Positions 30,786 through 41,699 of a stretch of DNA of 64,000 nt are shown here, piece by piece. The stretch covers positions 36,018,462 through 36,082,461 of the forward strand of contig CM055271.1 of NCBI GenBank assembly GCA_029237695.1. Reading direction: 5' to 3'. Both the position numbers and the translations under genes were made by a program. This DNA comes from Conchocele bisecta. Taxonomy: Eukaryota > Mollusca > Bivalvia > Lucinida > Thyasiridae. The first letter of the stretch is position 1, and each line of letters opens with the position of its first letter. The notes under the pieces are model-generated. The model ran no database searches. It saw only the letters and a program-made list of their open reading frames with translations, and was not told the DNA's origin.

Positions 30786-31190
30786 AGTTTGTTTGTTTGT
30801 TTATTGGTGTTTAACGGCCTATCAACAGCTAAGGTCATGGAAGGCCGGGCAAACGGGTTCGATCCCATTTTAACCTGCTGCATTAGGGGGGAAATTCCAA
30901 AATCAGAACTGAATATTTACATCGAGATACAATATATTCAGCCCTGAAATTAGAATAACCTGACCTGGTGGCAGGTCCATACCACACCAAAGTCACTTTG
31001 CTCCTTCCCCTAAAATAGGATTACGAACAATCGTAATACTCACATAAGGGGTATAACCAGATTCAACTGTCACATACAAAATGCCAAAGACGTATGTGAG
31101 GGTCAAACCAGTCTCCAGTCGGAATTCCGGTAAGGATGAACCCCGATCGTTAAATTACCCATCGCTTGCACCCACCTTCCACCCACACAA
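30786..31190 (-). repeat. Fam-C full copy, minus strand
   Basis: GTTTGTTTGTTTATTGGTGT...GGGTTCGATCCC...ACTCACATAAGGGGTATAAC...CCACCTTCCACCCAC. In this orientation GGGTTCGATCCC resembles a pol III B box, but no A box with the right spacing is seen. Confidence 0.8.
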
Positions 31191-31339
31191 TCACAGGTAG
31201 GGTCATGTCAATTGTAGATGGTCATAGATAGGGACAGATTTCACCGCCGCTATCTTCACTTTCTGATTAATACTGAGATTATTATTGACACAACACATTT
31301 TGATATGATTAATGTTTCAAAACAACAGTTAACCAGCTA
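31191..31339. other. Spacer, nothing seen
   Basis: No element or gene recognised. Confidence 0.3.
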
Positions 31340-31805
31340 GAAACAAAACTGCTACCCCGCTCCATATTTAATCCCATCTCTTTAACGTAACACATGGAAG
31401 AGTGATTTTTGCAATTGGTTAACGGCATGATTGATATATTAGCGATATAAAACTGTCAACGCTGTATTAATAAATTATTAATAAAGAACATACTCATGCA
31501 TACATTGGTTAGTTTACAGTGTCAAGGTGTTTATCTGACATTTACATGTATATCTTGTAACATTGAAAGCTTCATTTCGTTATGTTGAATGTTGAACAAT
31601 AACAAGAGAAACTATGTCTTCCATGGGAAAATGTTTTCCCTGTTCTTTTATTTACTAGTTCTACATCAAAGATTATTTGTATCAAGGTATAAAATATACA
31701 GTTTACTAAATGTTTACCTACATGCAACATGTTTGGGTATGCACTTCGGTTGCTCACATTTTTGGAATGGGTCAAATTGTAGCCGTAGGTAACATATCGG
31801 AGGTT
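31340..31805. repeat. Fam-O repeat, copy 1
   Basis: CTAGAAACAAAACTGCTACC...AAGAGTGATTTTTGCAATTGG...CATTTACATGTATATCTTGT...ATTGTAGCCGTAGG. The 54028-54543 stretch is the reverse complement over the whole length, with small indels. Confidence 0.7.
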
Positions 31806-32000
31806 AATTATTGTAGCTATTGACCGACCAGTAGCTGGTTGTTACGTATAATTATCACATCTTTGACACATACCCGGGTGTTGTTTCTGTATTAACAAAG
31901 CTTGTGTGCAAGGTATGTACATGACGATGTGATAAATAAGTTAGATCGCTAAAGCTCCCGGATTATCTCCTCGTACATGCGGACGAACCGTGATCAAACT
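31806..32000. other. Spacer with half of a known hairpin
   Basis: GATTATCTCCTCGTACATGC + GGACGAACCGTGATC at 31963-31995 matches one arm of the 21950-22035 hairpin. Confidence 0.5.
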
Positions 32001-32004
32001 TATA

Positions 32005-32565
32005 CTACTATCTGTGTCACGAAAGCTGCCCAAATTTTACGACTATATAAACAATTCAAAAACAAAATTAAAGGAAAATTTAAGAATGAGCCTTCTTTTT
32101 ATTTCGTGAAAATTTGTCAAATATTATTTTTATTACGAAAAATTTATTTGTCTATGGGAATTTAACTTGGGGGGAAGAAAGGAGATAGAGAAGCTATGGG
32201 AGGAGTCCGAAAACGATTTTTTTTTGGAAATTGACTCCAAAACCTGGCTAGATAGCTTGGAAATGATCTAACTAAGAAAACAAAAGTTTAATTTTGAAAA
32301 TCGATCCAGTATTTCAGAAATTCAAAAAATGTCCCCATGTTAAATCCCCATAGACATCTTCGCTCTGTGAAGATGTCTATGGGGATTTAACATGGGGAAA
32401 TTGTTTTTTCGCAATAAAATCTATATTTGACCAAATTTCACGAAACAAAAAGAAGGCTCATTCTTAACTTTTCCTTTAATTTAATATTATCGAAAAAAAA
32501 AGTTGTTTTTGAATTGTTTATATAGCCGTAAAATTTGGCAGCTTTCGTGAAACAGACAGTAGGCT
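32005..32565. repeat. Long inverted repeat (~560 bp) with a nested hairpin
   Basis: Arms of about 130-180 bp: TCACGAAAGCTGCCCAAATT...AACAATTCAAAAACAA against TTGTTTTTGAATTGTTTATA...GGCAGCTTTCGTGAAAC. The centre (32327-32400) is its own hairpin: CCCATGTTAAATCCCCATAG + ACATCTTC and complement. Confidence 0.8.
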
Positions 32566-32846
32566 ATACGACAATTGTCTTTAATATGAAATAGGCACTG
32601 CCTATGACGGGCGACATTAGTATATGAAACTAAATTTACCAATTGATAGCTTTACCATGATGTTAGTATGCTATAAACGGTACCGTAGTATATTGTAGTA
32701 TTGCAGAACTACTTCCCGCAACTACCACGGTGTTACAACTTCTCTATTATAATTAAATGGTGTCATTGTCGCACTTCTCTTATTTGAACCAGTGATACAA
32801 TTTAGATATTTCCGTTTCATATATAGTACATTAATAGCCTAGGCAT

Positions 32847-33050
32847 AGTGGAGCGCGTGGTCGAGCGGTCTGATGAGGCGTCGGTCTGCTGATCTTACGA
32901 TCGTGGGTTCGAGCCTAGCATGCGTTGTGTCCTTGAGCAAGACACTTTATCCACACTGCTTCAGCCCACCCAGATGTAAATGGGTACCGGCTAAATACCA
33001 GGAACATCGATTGTATTTGATTGTATTTGATTGTATGTACATGTACTTAT
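32847..33050 (+). repeat. tRNA-headed SINE with a conserved central domain
   Basis: A box TGGTCGAGCGG (32858-32868) and B box GGTTCGAGCCT (32906-32916) at tRNA spacing. Then TTGTGTCCTTGAGCAAGACA...CAGCCCACCCAGATGTAAAT, a central domain I recall as shared by SINEs of many marine animals (Meta-type; the name is from memory). Ends in TGATTGTATT repeats. The tRNA part is not a functional tRNA: the cloverleaf does not close and no CCA-end acceptor stem is seen. Transcribed by pol III if active. Confidence 0.75.
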
Positions 33051-33059
33051 GAATAAAAA

Positions 33060-33790
33060 TACGATCCACTAGTGATAAGCCTCAGTATTGAGGGTATACC
33101 AGTATACTGGCAAAAGCAAAGCATAATAGAAACTGTATTAGTACATTTACGATCATTTTAAGAAAAAATAACAAGGCTAAGAATCTTCAGTGATATTATT
33201 CCCAATTTTTGCAATCTCAATCGTCATTGAGCACGACTGTCACTTCGAGAGTTATACACATTTTGCCCATTTTTGGTATGAATTGTGTTAAGTTTTACAT
33301 TTACTTTTTTTGATTAACCCAGTGCTGTGTCAGTTGTGTTTGTATCCTGGACTACAGCAACAGGTGCACTAGACGCACACTTGCAATGCATACTTTGGTC
33401 TGGTAGTCGTGTTCCACAATTATCCCGGATCGCTTGACTATGTCTTGTATTTTTAAACTCACATCAGCGAAGTTAAGTGCAGCGTGGCGGCTATAGAAAT
33501 TCTCCAGGTGTGTCCTTCCAGTGATGCTATTATTTTCTCGATCCCTGGTGGTCTTTGAGCACATTTTGACCATTTTTCGTATTAATTTTGTCCTTTTTAC
33601 ATACAGCTTCACTTAAGATGTTGGTAAGAGGTACTTGTGTCATGAACTTTGAATACAGCACAGGCCGTGACACAACCGAGCAGGCGCAATAAAACAGCAG
33701 TTACAATGCATACTTGTTTCTGTTAGTCATGTCCACAGAGTATCATGGATCGCTTGACTTTGTCTTGTAAACAAAATCACAACATGTGCG
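33060..33790. repeat. Old ~310-bp tandem duplication
   Basis: 33228-33470 and 33550-33770 share GAGCAC...CACATTTTG(C/A)CCATTTTT, TTGCAATGCATAC/TTACAATGCATAC, AGTC(G/A)TGT(T)CCAC and GGATCGCTTGACT(A/T)TGTCTTGTA in the same order. No coding signal in either half. Confidence 0.55.
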
Positions 33791-33799
33791 GTTTATATC

Positions 33800-34113
33800 C
33801 AATGATATTGAGAGAGATATAGTGTGCTTCTATCTAACGATGTTGAAAGATAGGGAGAGAAATATTATGGTTTCTATCTAATGATGTTGAGAGAAGGTGG
33901 GTGGGGATGCGGGGGAGAGATATATTGTGGTTTCTAGGTAATGATAGAGAATGAGACACACAGAGAGACATAGACAGACAGAGAGCGAGATAGAGAGAGA
34001 CATACATACAGACAGACAGACAGACATAAAGATAGAGAGAGAGAGAGAGAATGACAGAAAGATAGAGAGAGTGACAGATAGGGAGAGAGACAGACATAGG
34101 GAGTCAGACAGAC

Positions 34114-34144
<31 letters not shown>

Positions 34145-34145
34145 T
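33800..34145. repeat. Short tandem and (GA)n/(GACA)n microsatellite
   Basis: 33800-33945 has three ~55-bp units with GTTTCTATCTAATGATGTTGA. 33950-34145 is mixed GAGA/GACAGACA. Long Leu/Ser-rich or Arg/Glu-rich frames here are artefacts of the purine repeat. Confidence 0.9.
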
Positions 34146-35060
34146 TAAAATAAATACGGAATAATGAAACTCCATTTCGTTGCAAAATGTTTTTCTTTTT
34201 TTTTCCCATAAAATATTCCAATGCGCATTTAAGGCATTTCTACTCCGATCATTTAAAACGCATATTTTCAAGCGTCTCTCGGGGGACTTTAGTCTTCGGT
34301 ACCAGTCCACCAAGATTTTAGAATTTTTTAGCAATTCTTGGCCGAGTGAGCACTTCCGCAAGTTTTTTTCTCAGATATCCTCTTCATATATTCACAGAGG
34401 CTGTTTGCTGTATACACCTGTTACATTATATGTCAAGAAACTTTAGTAGCTACACAAATCAAATTGGCATACAGCTAAGAGCATTTATAATGTGTGAAAG
34501 TTAGCATGTGGTGGTCAATTTCTGCACTTATTCCGTCATGGCCGCTGGACTAAAGGCGCCAGAAAGCTATGTGACGTGCGGAGGTTGCACCAACAAATAA
34601 TGTGTGAATCAAGTCTACATGTATACCTGCCCACACTGATCATAGTCTGTACTGGTACTGAGTGTTTTGTTTTCGAGCCACAAACCTCTGTTTCAGACTG
34701 TTAAAATGGCGCCCCAAACAACTAACACACATTTCGAGCGGAAGATGCGTACAATTTTAATCTGAATATGCTCACTAAATGGCCCAGATCACAGTTTGGC
34801 ACATAATTTTACAAATACTTGCTTTTGTCAGCTGAAAATAGCATAGGATGGGGAGTATTTAATTTGAAGTCACATTCAATCGCCACAGACAGGCAGTTTT
34901 GGAATATTCAGTAAAAAGCCCATAGGCAAACTACGAAACTAAGCCTTTTTCAGGTGGACTGGTACCTTCCTAACGACAACACAATTTTGAAATGCAGTAA
35001 CTTCGTAAGCTATATTATGTATACTTTCCGATGTTATCTACATTTTGTTCTAGAAGCAGT
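34146..35060. other. Intergenic, no gene seen
   Basis: No repeat or coding exon recognised. ATGGCGCCCC and TCATGGCCGC words near 34540-34720 give slightly higher CpG than the surroundings. Confidence 0.35.
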
Positions 35061-35064
35061 TGGC

Positions 35065-35260
35065 CCTTTGGGCCAAATTATTCGTCGCCCGTATTAGTAA
35101 TACCACGTGTCGTAAAAACACCGCCTGCTTGGTTTATCGGTCTACGGTAAAACAAATTTTACACTTTCAATCATATGTTCAACCTAGTTTCACTGAATGG
35201 TAAGTTTCCATATGCGCGTAACATAAAGCGGGCGACAAAGAGTCGCCCGTATTAGGTAAA
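35065..35260. repeat. Repeat with direct TCGCCCGTATTAG borders
   Basis: TTCGTCGCCCGTATTAGTAA at 35081 and GAGTCGCCCGTATTAGGTAA at 35240 are direct repeats; GCGGGCGACAAAGAGTCGCCCG is a hairpin at the right border. Role unknown. Confidence 0.45.
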
Positions 35261-35410
35261 TGTATAATTGTGGCTGTAACTGGAGACATAATGGTTATAT
35301 GATTTGTGACCAGATTAGCTCCTGATCAAATGACACTCTTTTATAGCCTGGTGACGATCTGTATTGCTTATTAGAAGCATGGCTGGTGTATCATTGATGG
35401 AACGGCGAAC

Positions 35411-35712
35411 AATGCACATTTCACCAACATTGCAAAGTATACTTTCCTAGCAAAGTATACTTTCAGGGAGACATTTTCAATTTTAGGATAAATTTATTAA
35501 TTGTTATTATACTGAATTTATTACATTATCACAGCCAATTTGGCGATAATGTAATAAATTCAGTATAATAATTCTGCATATTTGTAATCATCAAATATAT
35601 GCAGTAGTTAGTTGTATATGAAATAATGCATTTCAGGAAAAATAAATGATACTCCCTCAAAGTATACTTTGCTAGAAAGGTATACTTTGTAATGTTGGTG
35701 AAATAGGCTACT
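35411..35712. repeat. Fam-A MITE
   Basis: CACATTTCACCAACATTGC...central palindrome...GTAATGTTGGTGAAATAGGCTAC. Left GTAGCC bases are degraded. Confidence 0.8.
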
Positions 35713-35714
35713 GT

Positions 35715-35790
35715 TTGTGCGGATGCACAGGTGGATCTGGATCCACAATGGTCGCAAAACCCGTAAGCGCCATTTCTCAAGTCACAGCCC
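35715..35790. repeat. Fam-J fragment
   Basis: GTGCGGATGCACAGGTGGATCTGGATCCACA and CAAGTCACAGCC match Fam-J flanks on the opposite strand. Confidence 0.4.
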
Positions 35791-35997
35791 CAACTCAGTT
35801 GTATTATTGTTGTTGTTGTTGTTTACGAAGTGTGCCGAAGTGGTATATAGACTAGTTTTCGCCTTTCCGTCCGTTCGTGTCAGTCCGTCTTCACGTAACA
35901 TAATTATGAGCTTAACAGTTTTGATTGTGCGTTAAAGGTTTTGTTTGTCGTTCCAGGCGATAGCTGGAGGTATCTGTGAGCCCTTGATAACATTCTC

Positions 35998-36118
35998 TAG
36001 TTAATAATAATAATACTACTACTAATAATAATACTATTAATAATATTATTATTTGACGTATCATATCCAAAGTTGCTGTACATCTTTGCACGGTAATAGT
36101 ATTATTATATTATTATTC
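35998..36118. repeat. (TAA)n / (ATT)n microsatellite
   Basis: AATAATAATACTACTACTAA... and later GTATTATTATATTATTATTC. Imperfect trinucleotide repeats. Confidence 0.85.
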
Positions 36119-36548
36119 GTTTTGCACAAGTTGTTATGTCCCTTTTCGCAACCGGGTCTATATATGGCATTTACACATCGATTCTATTGTTTGTCAGAGG
36201 TTGGTAAGTAATTTGAACACCTCTGTAGACAAAAGAAAAGTTTGCATCTGTATGCAAACCTTGGCACGAAAAGGTCGTGCTTCACAGCAAATCACACACG
36301 TTGTGTGTCCATGGTCATTGTGTGAATTGATAGCTTGACACAAGGAACACTGGCTAAGAAAAGCGGTCTTACGATAGCTAACGTAGCCCGGATCAATCTT
36401 CACATCCGCGCAGTTTGATCATTGCATATGTTGATCGCCATTTGATCAATACCATTTCCTATATTTACTACATGTCATCAATGTAGAAGTTGTTGATGTT
36501 TTTCATGATTACATGTAGAACATAAAACGCTAATTTGGATGGTGAATG

Positions 36549-36689
36549 CACAGGTTGAAGTAACGGACCGAGGTCTATAAATACATTAAATATGCCTAAA
36601 AGCATCAATAAATGAAGATTTTTTTTTACCCGATGCTTTTAGGCATATTTAATGTATTTATAGACCTCGGTCCGTTACTTCAACCTGTG
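36549..36689. mobile_element. 141-bp hAT-like snap-back MITE with perfect 8-bp duplication
   Basis: Ends CACAGGTTGAAGTAACGG / CCGTTACTTCAACCTGTG; arms of ~59 bp are inverse around a short A/T loop. GGTGAATG occurs exactly outside both ends (36541-36548 and 36690-36697). Confidence 0.85.
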
Positions 36690-36770
36690 GGTGAATGGTG
36701 ATAACGGTACACATATTCGCCTTACAAATGCTGCAAAGTCCTTCTCCGTGCCAGTGACGTATATGTAATC

Positions 36771-36850
36771 AATTCAATTCAATTCAATTCGTTTATTGGC
36801 ATTAAACAGCAAACAGCACATTTATAGCCATATAACAAACATGTATGATG
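36771..36850 (-). repeat. Possible LINE 3' end
   Basis: On the minus strand: GCTGTTTAATGCCAATAAAC followed by (GAATT)n, which looks like a microsatellite-tailed LINE end. No RT codons were recognised upstream (36850-37080), so it would be a very short remnant. Confidence 0.4.
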
Positions 36851-37139
36851 GTTTCATGGAAATGTGTTCTCACTAGACATATTAGCCAAGAGATATGATT
36901 AGGCTAAATCATTTCACAATCAGTTTGTTGCTAGTCCACTGCATTCTAAACTCTTTCTGTCCTCATTAAATTTCATATACTATTTTCATCTTTCTCACAC
37001 AGGCTGCATGCCGCGACAAGCCAATCAAACCGTTATAATCAAACGGTTCAAATGGCGACCACGACCTACACCGAGTGAGAAATAAGAACCATATGTAACA
37101 CTGTCCATGACCAATTTTGGATATACCCAGAAGTTATTG

Positions 37140-37960
37140 GGGTTCGGTTTCTATTCAAGCAATTATCAGAATGCAGTACTAGCTAGACATTGTTCCGTGT
37201 GCATGCCGATGTGCACCCCATAATCCCGCTTGGGGATTCTGGTGTGTCCATAGAAATGCATCCAACACAGTGAGTGGTGGCCGATGTTATTTATCAACGT
37301 TCATGGTTTCTATTCAAGCAATGATCCCAATGCAGCACTAGACATTGTGCCGTGTGCATGCCGATGTGCACACCACAATCCCGCTTGGGGATTCTGGTGT
37401 GTCCACAGAAATGCACCCAAAACAGTGAGTGGTGACCGATGTTATTTATCAACGTTTACCGTTTCTATTCAAGCAATTATCATAATGCAGTACTAGACAT
37501 TGTTCCGTGTGCATGACGATGTGCACACCACAATCCCACTAGGGGATTCTGGTGTGTCCACAGACATGCATCCAAAACAGTGAGTGGCGACCGATGTTAT
37601 TTATCAGCGTTCACGGTTTCTATTCAAGCAATTATCATAATGCAGTACTAGACATTGTTCCGTGTGCATGCCGATGTGCACCCCACAATCGCTTGTGGAT
37701 TGTGACGTGCCCACAGACATGCATCCAAAACAGTGAGTGGTGACCCATATTATTTATCAACATTCATGGTTTCTATTCAAGCAATCGTCACAATGCAGTA
37801 CTAGACATTGTTCCGTGTGCATGCCGATGTGCACACCACAATCCCGCTAGGGGATTCTGGTGTGTCCACAGGCATGCATCCAAAACAGTGAGTGGTGACC
37901 GATGTTATTTATCAGCGTTCACGGTTTCTATTCAAGCAATTATCAAATCACAAATCGTGT
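37140..37960. repeat. ~155-bp tandem array, about 5 units
   Basis: Units start GGTTTCTATTCAAGCAATTA (near 37148, 37306, 37460, 37615, 37770, 37923) and contain TGTTCCGTGTGCATGCCGAT, GGGGATTCTGGTGTGTCCAC and ATGCATCCAAAACAGTGAGT. 96-98 percent alike by eye in the middle units. No protein frame is kept across units with certainty. Confidence 0.85.
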
Positions 37961-39810
37961 CGATGCCGTGGACAGATGTATCAACACAATATATATACAT
38001 ATATATGCAGCAGAAATGTCTAGACTATAATGTAGAACAATGTTGAAATACTTTAAATAAAAGCTTATCTGGTGAATCTCCCACACGTAGTATACAGTAC
38101 ATTGCTGTTTACGTATAGTTTAGCACGTGGAAAGACACTTGTCAACGACAAAAATAGGGATATAATTGAGGGGCGTTCAGTAAGTAACACAAAGGTGTAA
38201 ACGGTTATAAACCTACAGCCACTCGTGACGTGGCATATGTCATCCGGTCTCAAAAACAGTGATATATATATAGAGAGGATATTACTTGCGTGATGATTTA
38301 CTATGCTATTTATTAACGAGTTTACTGATGTCATAAGAGGCTATGCTGAGTTTCTTTATAAATCAGTAAAGGAGCTTTAATACATATAATATTCCATCAA
38401 CACAAATATTATATTTGCTTTATTGCAGGAGCACATCATCATACTAAGCATATACTGGTTACCTAATGTGTTTTATTGTACCCGTCTGATTTGCACATTT
38501 ATTACACTAAGTGTATAATGATATTGAATATAAACTAGTGCCGGCCTTTTAGAACATACGAGTCGAACTTAAGCGACATGTATGCTTATTGATAACTTGT
38601 GATCAGTGCATATTTAAGATAAAATGAAATAGCTGTAACACATTTTTTGGCTCGAGAACATTGTTCACTTGATCCCAGTTATACACAAATAGGACATAAT
38701 ATGTTTTACGCTACCTACGAAAGTCAAATTTATGCATTATAATAATAAAATGCATGTACACGTGGACTGGCATACAACTATGATATATTCTGCATTTTGA
38801 CTGAGAATAGTTTTATTATCGTACACACAGGCATGTTTCATTGTTGAATGACAACTGCATCAATCACTTTAAGTTTAATCAATTGAGTTGGTTTATTACT
38901 GAAACAACATGTGAACATACAGTCACTGTGGTTAACATATGAAGGATTACATTGTTATTGATGTGCACTCTACAGAGACCCAACTGATGATATATGAATA
39001 CAATGTACTACAATTGACTCTGGTGAAGAGGGGAGATAGTTGGTAACGTATTTCCGTTCACTATTTCAGTATCAGGAAGCACACTTTGTGAAACATAACA
39101 TATGTTTTACTTTGAAATCAAAATACTGTTCCACACATATATGTTGCTATTTATAGACACATGTGGAATTATTTCAAATAAATAACAATAGTACCATCGA
39201 CTGTCAACAAAACTAGCGATCGCAACGCTATTTATGATTTGGTATAGGTAACATATTTTACTAAATACTAATTCTTTTCAAGACGACTTATAAGCACGAT
39301 TTGATAAAGACAGTCCATGTAAATCTATCATTGAATTATTGTTTCCTAAAATAAACATGTTTCATCACATTATGCACATAAATAAGAGCACGTGTCTTTA
39401 AATGTTACTGTTGTTTTAATTATGCTAATAGTTTTCATTCATTAAATTAATGTCATTTCATTTTATTGGGATCATGTATGTATTGGGAAATTAATTATTG
39501 AACACCCGTCGTAAATGACTTTGATAACTGACCATCCAATAATATATATATGCATTAATATGCTGCACGTGCAGGTACAGTTGTACGCACTGCACCAGGC
39601 GGTGAGAGGCCCTTCAATCACAAATATATTCTACATGGCCGGGTGCTTATCACTTCGTCGATGTTTTGACAGAGAACTGCTGAACGTAAACATGGTGGGC
39701 TATGTATACACGTCTAAACCGGACACCCTGGGGACCCCATTGTGTTTCATTTATATGGCATTGATTGTAGTTTGTTCATGGTTGAAAATGAGAACAAATT
39801 TGCCTGAACA
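37961..39810. other. Long single-copy-looking region, no gene seen
   Basis: About 1.8 kb without repeats that recur in this window. A 111-codon open frame at 39515-39850 runs into repeat sequence and has no motif. An 89-codon frame at 38065-38334 (minus) is likewise unsupported. It could hold distal regulatory DNA; nothing specific is visible. Confidence 0.4.
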
Positions 39811-39814
39811 GTTT

Positions 39815-40160
39815 AATTATGCCCTTGCCGATAGACAAAATGGGATATAGCGTTAGTCCATGTACTGCGTACGTACGTACATGCATACGTGCGTTAGTAA
39901 CAACTTTCATTTTAAAAAAACTCATGAACCGCTTCACTGATTTTGATAATATTTGGCCACACTGTGATCGTGCTTTGTTATGCATGCTACCCACATTCGA
40001 CCGCCCAAGGTCAAGGTCACTGAGGACTTATGTTCACCTTGTTTGTAATAAGACAAATTTGTAAGGCAATACTGTTAAAGTCCTTATTTCATTATCAATG
40101 CTACCAGTACGACCGCCCAAGGTCAAGGTCACCGAGGACTTGTATTTTTTATTATTATCA
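39815..40160 (+). repeat. Two-unit relative of the tandem-core elements
   Basis: CGTACGTACGTACATGCATACGTG, CACTGATTTTGATAATATTTGG and CGCCCAAGGTCAAGGTCACTGAGGACTT at 40000, then the same TCAAGGTCA block again at 40116. Confidence 0.65.
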
Positions 40161-40194
40161 AGGCAGACAGCGAGGGCATACGCTTCGTTTAACG

Positions 40195-40292
40195 CTGCCA
40201 TTCATTGTTACAGTGGTACATATCTAAGCTGGACACCCTGCGGACCTCCCAGGGTGACGGTTTTCGAGATGTTCCACTGTACTGTTTACTTA
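40195..40292. repeat. pogo-like fragment
   Basis: CATTGTTACAGTGGTACATATC...GGACACCCTGCGGACCTCCC...GAGATGTTCCACTGTACTG; ends CAGTGG... and ...CCACTG. Confidence 0.5.
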
Positions 40293-40399
40293 TTTGTTAT
40301 CGGGAAACGAGCTTTGTATTGATCCAATACGTACTGACTGATAACATATTACTGTATAACGAATCGACCTGATATGAATATCCTGGTTACATCGAATTG

Positions 40400-40675
40400 A
40401 AAAGTGACGTTCTATTGGACGAACGACGTCACATGACGTTACCGAACGACGTCAGACTAATCACGTAACGTAAACAAGTCCGCGTTCTTTTCAACGAAAA
40501 CTGTTTTAAATTTATTTGATCATTGGCTAGCATAAAACGTTACCTGATAACAAAAATCTAACCTAGTGTCTTTCGATATTAAGATAATGAGGCTCGGCTC
40601 GGAAACGGCCTAGTCTTGCCTGATAAACTGGTATTTAAAACTACACTAGCCTGGTATTCTCTGTGAGTTAATATG
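40400..40675. repeat. Fam-E relative, inverse orientation
   Basis: AGCATAAAACGTTACCTGATAAC...GAGGCTCGGCTCGGAAACGGCC...CTTGCCTGATAAACTGG...GCCTGGTATTCTCTGTG is the reverse of the copy at 63806-63990. Two ACGTCAC/GACGTC words occur upstream (40400-40460). Confidence 0.55.
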
Positions 40676-40679
40676 ATTT

Positions 40680-41300
40680 ATGCAAGCATGTTTTTTTTTT
40701 GTTTTTTTTTTGGAAAATATTTATTTTCCCCGTAATAGGTTTGTGGTGGGTCGGGGCCATCCCCCACAAACCGTACATAATATACATGCAATAATCAGGT
40801 ACAACTACAAAATATACAATTACAGATATTCACCCTCTTTTACTCTTGCAGTACTGGGTAGAAATCACTGTTCTAGTATTTTTTAAAGACTTCATGGTTT
40901 AGTTTAAACAATATTTATTTCAAGTTGTGGCAAGTGATATATACATACATACAATTGAGAACAGGATTAGAAAACAAGCTTTTACACTTATGTGAATTCT
41001 TCTTCTCATGGTTTAAAGACTTCATTAGAATCGTCACTAATGAGAGACCTGAATTTTCGATAAAAACTTGCCCATGTTATTAAAATAAAACAGTAATACT
41101 TATAATATACCCGCAGATGACAATGTCACTCTCCAGCACTGCAAGAGCCAAAGTTTGATTTAGCATATGTAATGCATGTAATTGATTATAATTTTTTTTT
41201 TATGTTATCATTCATATTACCCATGATCCGACTGAACCAGCCCCATTCTTCAAAAAGTGAAGTTCAATCCTACTGCGCATCTACATGCTTAAACCATGTG
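40680..41300. other. Intergenic, no gene seen
   Basis: Poly-T tract at 40690-40710; otherwise featureless. Confidence 0.35.
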
Positions 41301-41485
41301 TTAACCCTTTCAACACTACAGCCATTTAGGTGTTTTTAAACAGTGTAGACTAAGACAAGCCGGCTCATGATGAACTGTATCATCAGGATCTGCACTGTTT
41401 GCAAGTAATTTTCATATTTGTTAAAAAAAAAAAAAAACATTTTATAAATCGATTATTTGAAAAGTATTTTGTGATGAATGGACTT
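41301..41485. repeat. pB2 MITE, right part lost
   Basis: TTAACCCTTTCAACACTACAG...CAAGCCGGCTCATGATGAAC...TTGCAAGTAATTTTCATATTTG...TTTATAAATCGATTATTTG, then diverges. Confidence 0.65.
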
Positions 41486-41699
41486 GACCGAAAATAAACA
41501 ATCTGTTTCGATCACCACACTGGTTATAAAAACAAAACACGACTGGTTCCGTCGGTCATGGTCTTTGCTTGAACCTGTATATCTCTGTGTACATTATATT
41601 CTTCTACTAGATTCATATTATAATTGCTTTATTTCCCAAACCTATAATATGAGATGGAATGGGGGGTGGAGTGGGGGTGGGGAAGGCGTTAAAACGAAG

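Noticed and set aside
30786..31190. Fam-C as a tRNA-derived SINE read from the (GTTT)n side
   Set aside because: GGGTTCGATCCC looks like a B box, but it would lie near the tail side of the element with no A box 30-40 bp upstream; the AAAC tail at the other end fixes the orientation.
32847..32920. A genuine tRNA gene
   Set aside because: A and B boxes are present, but acceptor-stem pairing fails and the sequence continues into a SINE body and tail.
33834..34361. Several Leu/Ser-rich and Arg/Glu-rich open frames
   Set aside because: They come from the (GA)n/(GACA)n microsatellite.
39515..39850. 111-codon open frame
   Set aside because: Crosses a pogo-like fragment (CCGGACACCCTGGGGACC) and the start of a tandem-core repeat; no motif and no splice context.
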